Part shown: positions 62,692 through 64,000 of the stretch, piece after piece
How positions within the stretch are numbered: the stretch's first letter is position 1
Layout of the letters: each line of letters starts with the position of its first letter
Notes under the pieces: model-generated
Told to the model about the DNA's origin: nothing
Database searches by the model: none
Seen by the model: the letters and a program-made list of their open reading frames with translations, nothing else
Assembly: GCF_003584135.1 (NCBI RefSeq)
Contig: NZ_QXFI01000009.1
Coordinates: 255,501-319,500 of the forward strand
Length of the DNA stretch: 64,000 nucleotides
DNA from: Flagellimonas pelagia
GTDB lineage: Bacteria; Bacteroidota; Bacteroidia; Flavobacteriales; Flavobacteriaceae
Direction: 5' to 3'
Made by a program: the position numbers and the translations under genes

Positions 62692-63801
62692 ATGGTATTA
62701 AAGCATAAATCGGCACTTTTTATTATCCTGTTTGTCTTCCTGATAGGGTGCAGGACCAAAACAGATGGAGCAAATGAATCCATTGGCATAACAGAAATAG
62801 AGGGGCCTCCAAAATTAACAGATTCACCGACCGAAGCACCAGAAGGTATGGTTTGGATACCAGGTGGAGAATTTATGGAGGGTGCCGTCGCTAAGGACAA
62901 AATGGCCATGATGCATGAAAAGCCGGCGCACCAGGTGCACGTTGACGGTTTTTTTATGGACATCCATGAGGTCACCAATGAACAGTTCGTCAAATTTGTG
63001 GATGAGACCGGTTACGTAACTGTCGCAGAACGGGAAATTGATTGGGAGGAAATGAAGAAACAATTGCCAGAGGGCACTCCCAAACCCCATGACTCCATTT
63101 TGCAGCCAGGGTCCCTTGTGTTCAAAAAAACCAAATCCAGTGTGACTAACCTATATGATTATTCGCAATGGTGGGAATGGAAGATAGGTGCCAATTGGAA
63201 ACATCCCAACGGGCCGGAAAGCACTATTAAGGACAAGGAAAATGAGCCTGTGGTGCACATTGCCCTTGAGGATGCCCTGGCCTATTGTAAGTGGGCGGGA
63301 AGGAGATTACCCACCGAGGCCGAGTGGGAATATGCCGCACGGGCAGGCAAAAAGGACGAGCTGTTCTTTTGGGGAAGCGATGTCTCGCAGTTGAGTTCCC
63401 ATGCCAATTCGTGGGAAGGGGAATTTCCGTTGAACAATACCAAAGAGGATGGATTTGAGCGTAGGGCCCCCGTGATGAGCTATCCCAAGAACGACTTTGG
63501 CCTTTACGATATGGCCGGAAATGTCTGGGAATGGACTAGCGACTGGTACAACACGAATTATTATAAGGAACTTGCGGACAAAAACGAGGTTACCCAAAAC
63601 CCTAAAGGGGCTTTTGAGGCCTATAATCCCTCGAACCCATATGCCAAGGAAAAAGTGATCAAGGGCGGGTCTTTCCTATGCAGTGCCTCCTATTGTGCCA
63701 GCTACCGGATAAGTGCCCGTATGGCCACCAGTCCTGATTCGGGAATGGAGCATTTAGGGTTTAGGACAGTAATGCCGGTAAAAATGCCCAGAAACAAATA
63801 G
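62692..63801 (+). CDS. Formylglycine-generating enzyme family lipoprotein (sulfatase maturation)
   Basis: 369 residues; lipoprotein signal ending LIGC (Cys20). The FGE-sulfatase domain starts MVWIPGGEFMEGA and contains VHVDGFFMDIHEVTNEQFVKFV, WAGRRLPTEAEWEYAARAG, DMAGNVWEWTSDWY and the end KGGSFLCSASYCASYRISAR. The two cysteines Cys330 and Cys335 match the catalytic pair of human SUMF1 (GGSFLC...YC...YR), so it is probably an active, oxygen- and copper-dependent enzyme and not merely an FGE-like fold. The signal places it outside the cytoplasm, next to its presumed substrates, the two exported sulfatases upstream. 55 bases after the second sulfatase. Confidence 0.88.
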   Translation: MVLKHKSALFIILFVFLIGCRTKTDGANESIGITEIEGPPKLTDSPTEAPEGMVWIPGGEFMEGAVAKDKMAMMHEKPAHQVHVDGFFMDIHEVTNEQFVKFVDETGYVTVAEREIDWEEMKKQLPEGTPKPHDSILQPGSLVFKKTKSSVTNLYDYSQWWEWKIGANWKHPNGPESTIKDKENEPVVHIALEDALAYCKWAGRRLPTEAEWEYAARAGKKDELFFWGSDVSQLSSHANSWEGEFPLNNTKEDGFERRAPVMSYPKNDFGLYDMAGNVWEWTSDWYNTNYYKELADKNEVTQNPKGAFEAYNPSNPYAKEKVIKGGSFLCSASYCASYRISARMATSPDSGMEHLGFRTVMPVKMPRNK

Positions 63802-63876
63802 CATCTATATGATTCCTCCCAAAAATCCTAAAAACGGAAAGCCAAAAAACAGTCTTTGAACACAAAATACACCAAT

Positions 63877-64000
63877 ATGAAATCCTAAAAGCGCCCATTC
63901 TATTTTAGCATTGCTGTTTCAGTTATACTCTTGACGGGCTGCAGTGGTCCAAAATTTACCGAAGAGAATAAAGGAGAATTCAATCTTGTACACCAACAAG
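63877..64000 (+). pseudogene. Lipoprotein gene start, interrupted by an in-frame stop and cut by the window
   Basis: ATG AAA TCC then TAA (63886-63888), after which the same frame continues with KRPFYFSIAVSVILLTGC, a clear lipoprotein signal with lipobox LTGC, and SGPKFTEENKGEFNLVHQQ to the window end. No ATG, GTG or TTG lies between the stop and the lipobox. Either a nonsense mutation has disabled the gene, or the base at 63886 is an error, or translation starts unusually. Downstream identity cannot be told from 30 residues. Confidence 0.5.

Overview
The window is chromosomal DNA of a member of the Bacteroidota, most likely a marine Flavobacteriaceae species (Muricauda/Allomuricauda-like; genus is inference). 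The evidence is two proteins with type B type IX secretion (T9SS) sorting domains, a SusC/SusD-type receptor pair, DUF4249 lipoproteins, DUF3667, DUF4293, DUF1599 and BT_3928-type proteins, a Rho factor with a long low-complexity insertion, fused SecDF, and promoters of the TTG / TAnnTTTG type. Shine-Dalgarno sequences are mostly absent.

Layout. 1-35 kb is mostly housekeeping: the 3' end of secDF; a minus-strand run yidD, lgt, DUF192 lipoprotein, GNAT, ModF-like ATPase and trehalose-synthase-type glycosyltransferase; an aldehyde dehydrogenase/DUF779 pair with a divergent AraC regulator; folE-cysS; two T9SS type B cell-surface proteins; a FadL-like porin with an unusual low-complexity lipoprotein; proS; two identical tRNA-Glu genes and rpsT; a tandem pair of paralogous membrane proteins with a lipoprotein; rho; a PqqB-like lipoprotein and a phosphodiesterase; truA and an MsbA-like exporter; folP, cdaA and DUF3667; then DUF1599, a BT_3928-type protein, tpiA, prmA and clpS.

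35-57 kb is accessory nutrient-uptake territory. A MocR/GabR-type regulator (HTH plus aminotransferase fold) lies divergent to an operon of SusC-like receptor, SusD-like lipoprotein, unknown lipoprotein, N-acyl-D-amino-acid deacylase-like lipoprotein and an FN3 lipoprotein whose C-terminus resembles N-formylglutamate amidohydrolases. A second amidohydrolase converges on it. The regulator's upstream region carries two ATACCA-containing direct repeats, the half-site known for GabR. I read this as an import and deacylation system for N-modified amino acids or short peptides. It is followed by a second receptor system: an STN-domain TonB receptor, three tandem translationally coupled DUF4249 lipoproteins, an exported protein with a TonB-plug-like segment, and an exported DsrE-like protein.

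57.5-59.2 kb is a graveyard of mobile DNA: a tRNA 3'-end-like fragment, an IS21 IstA N-terminal remnant with IS21-like end repeats, and an IS481-type element whose transposase has two stops and two frameshifts. Beyond it, 59.2-64 kb starts a sulfated-glycan locus: two exported S1-type sulfatases and a lipoprotein formylglycine-generating enzyme that keeps both catalytic cysteines, then a lipoprotein gene apparently interrupted by a stop at codon 4 and cut by the window end.

No CRISPR array, prophage, rRNA or replication origin was seen.
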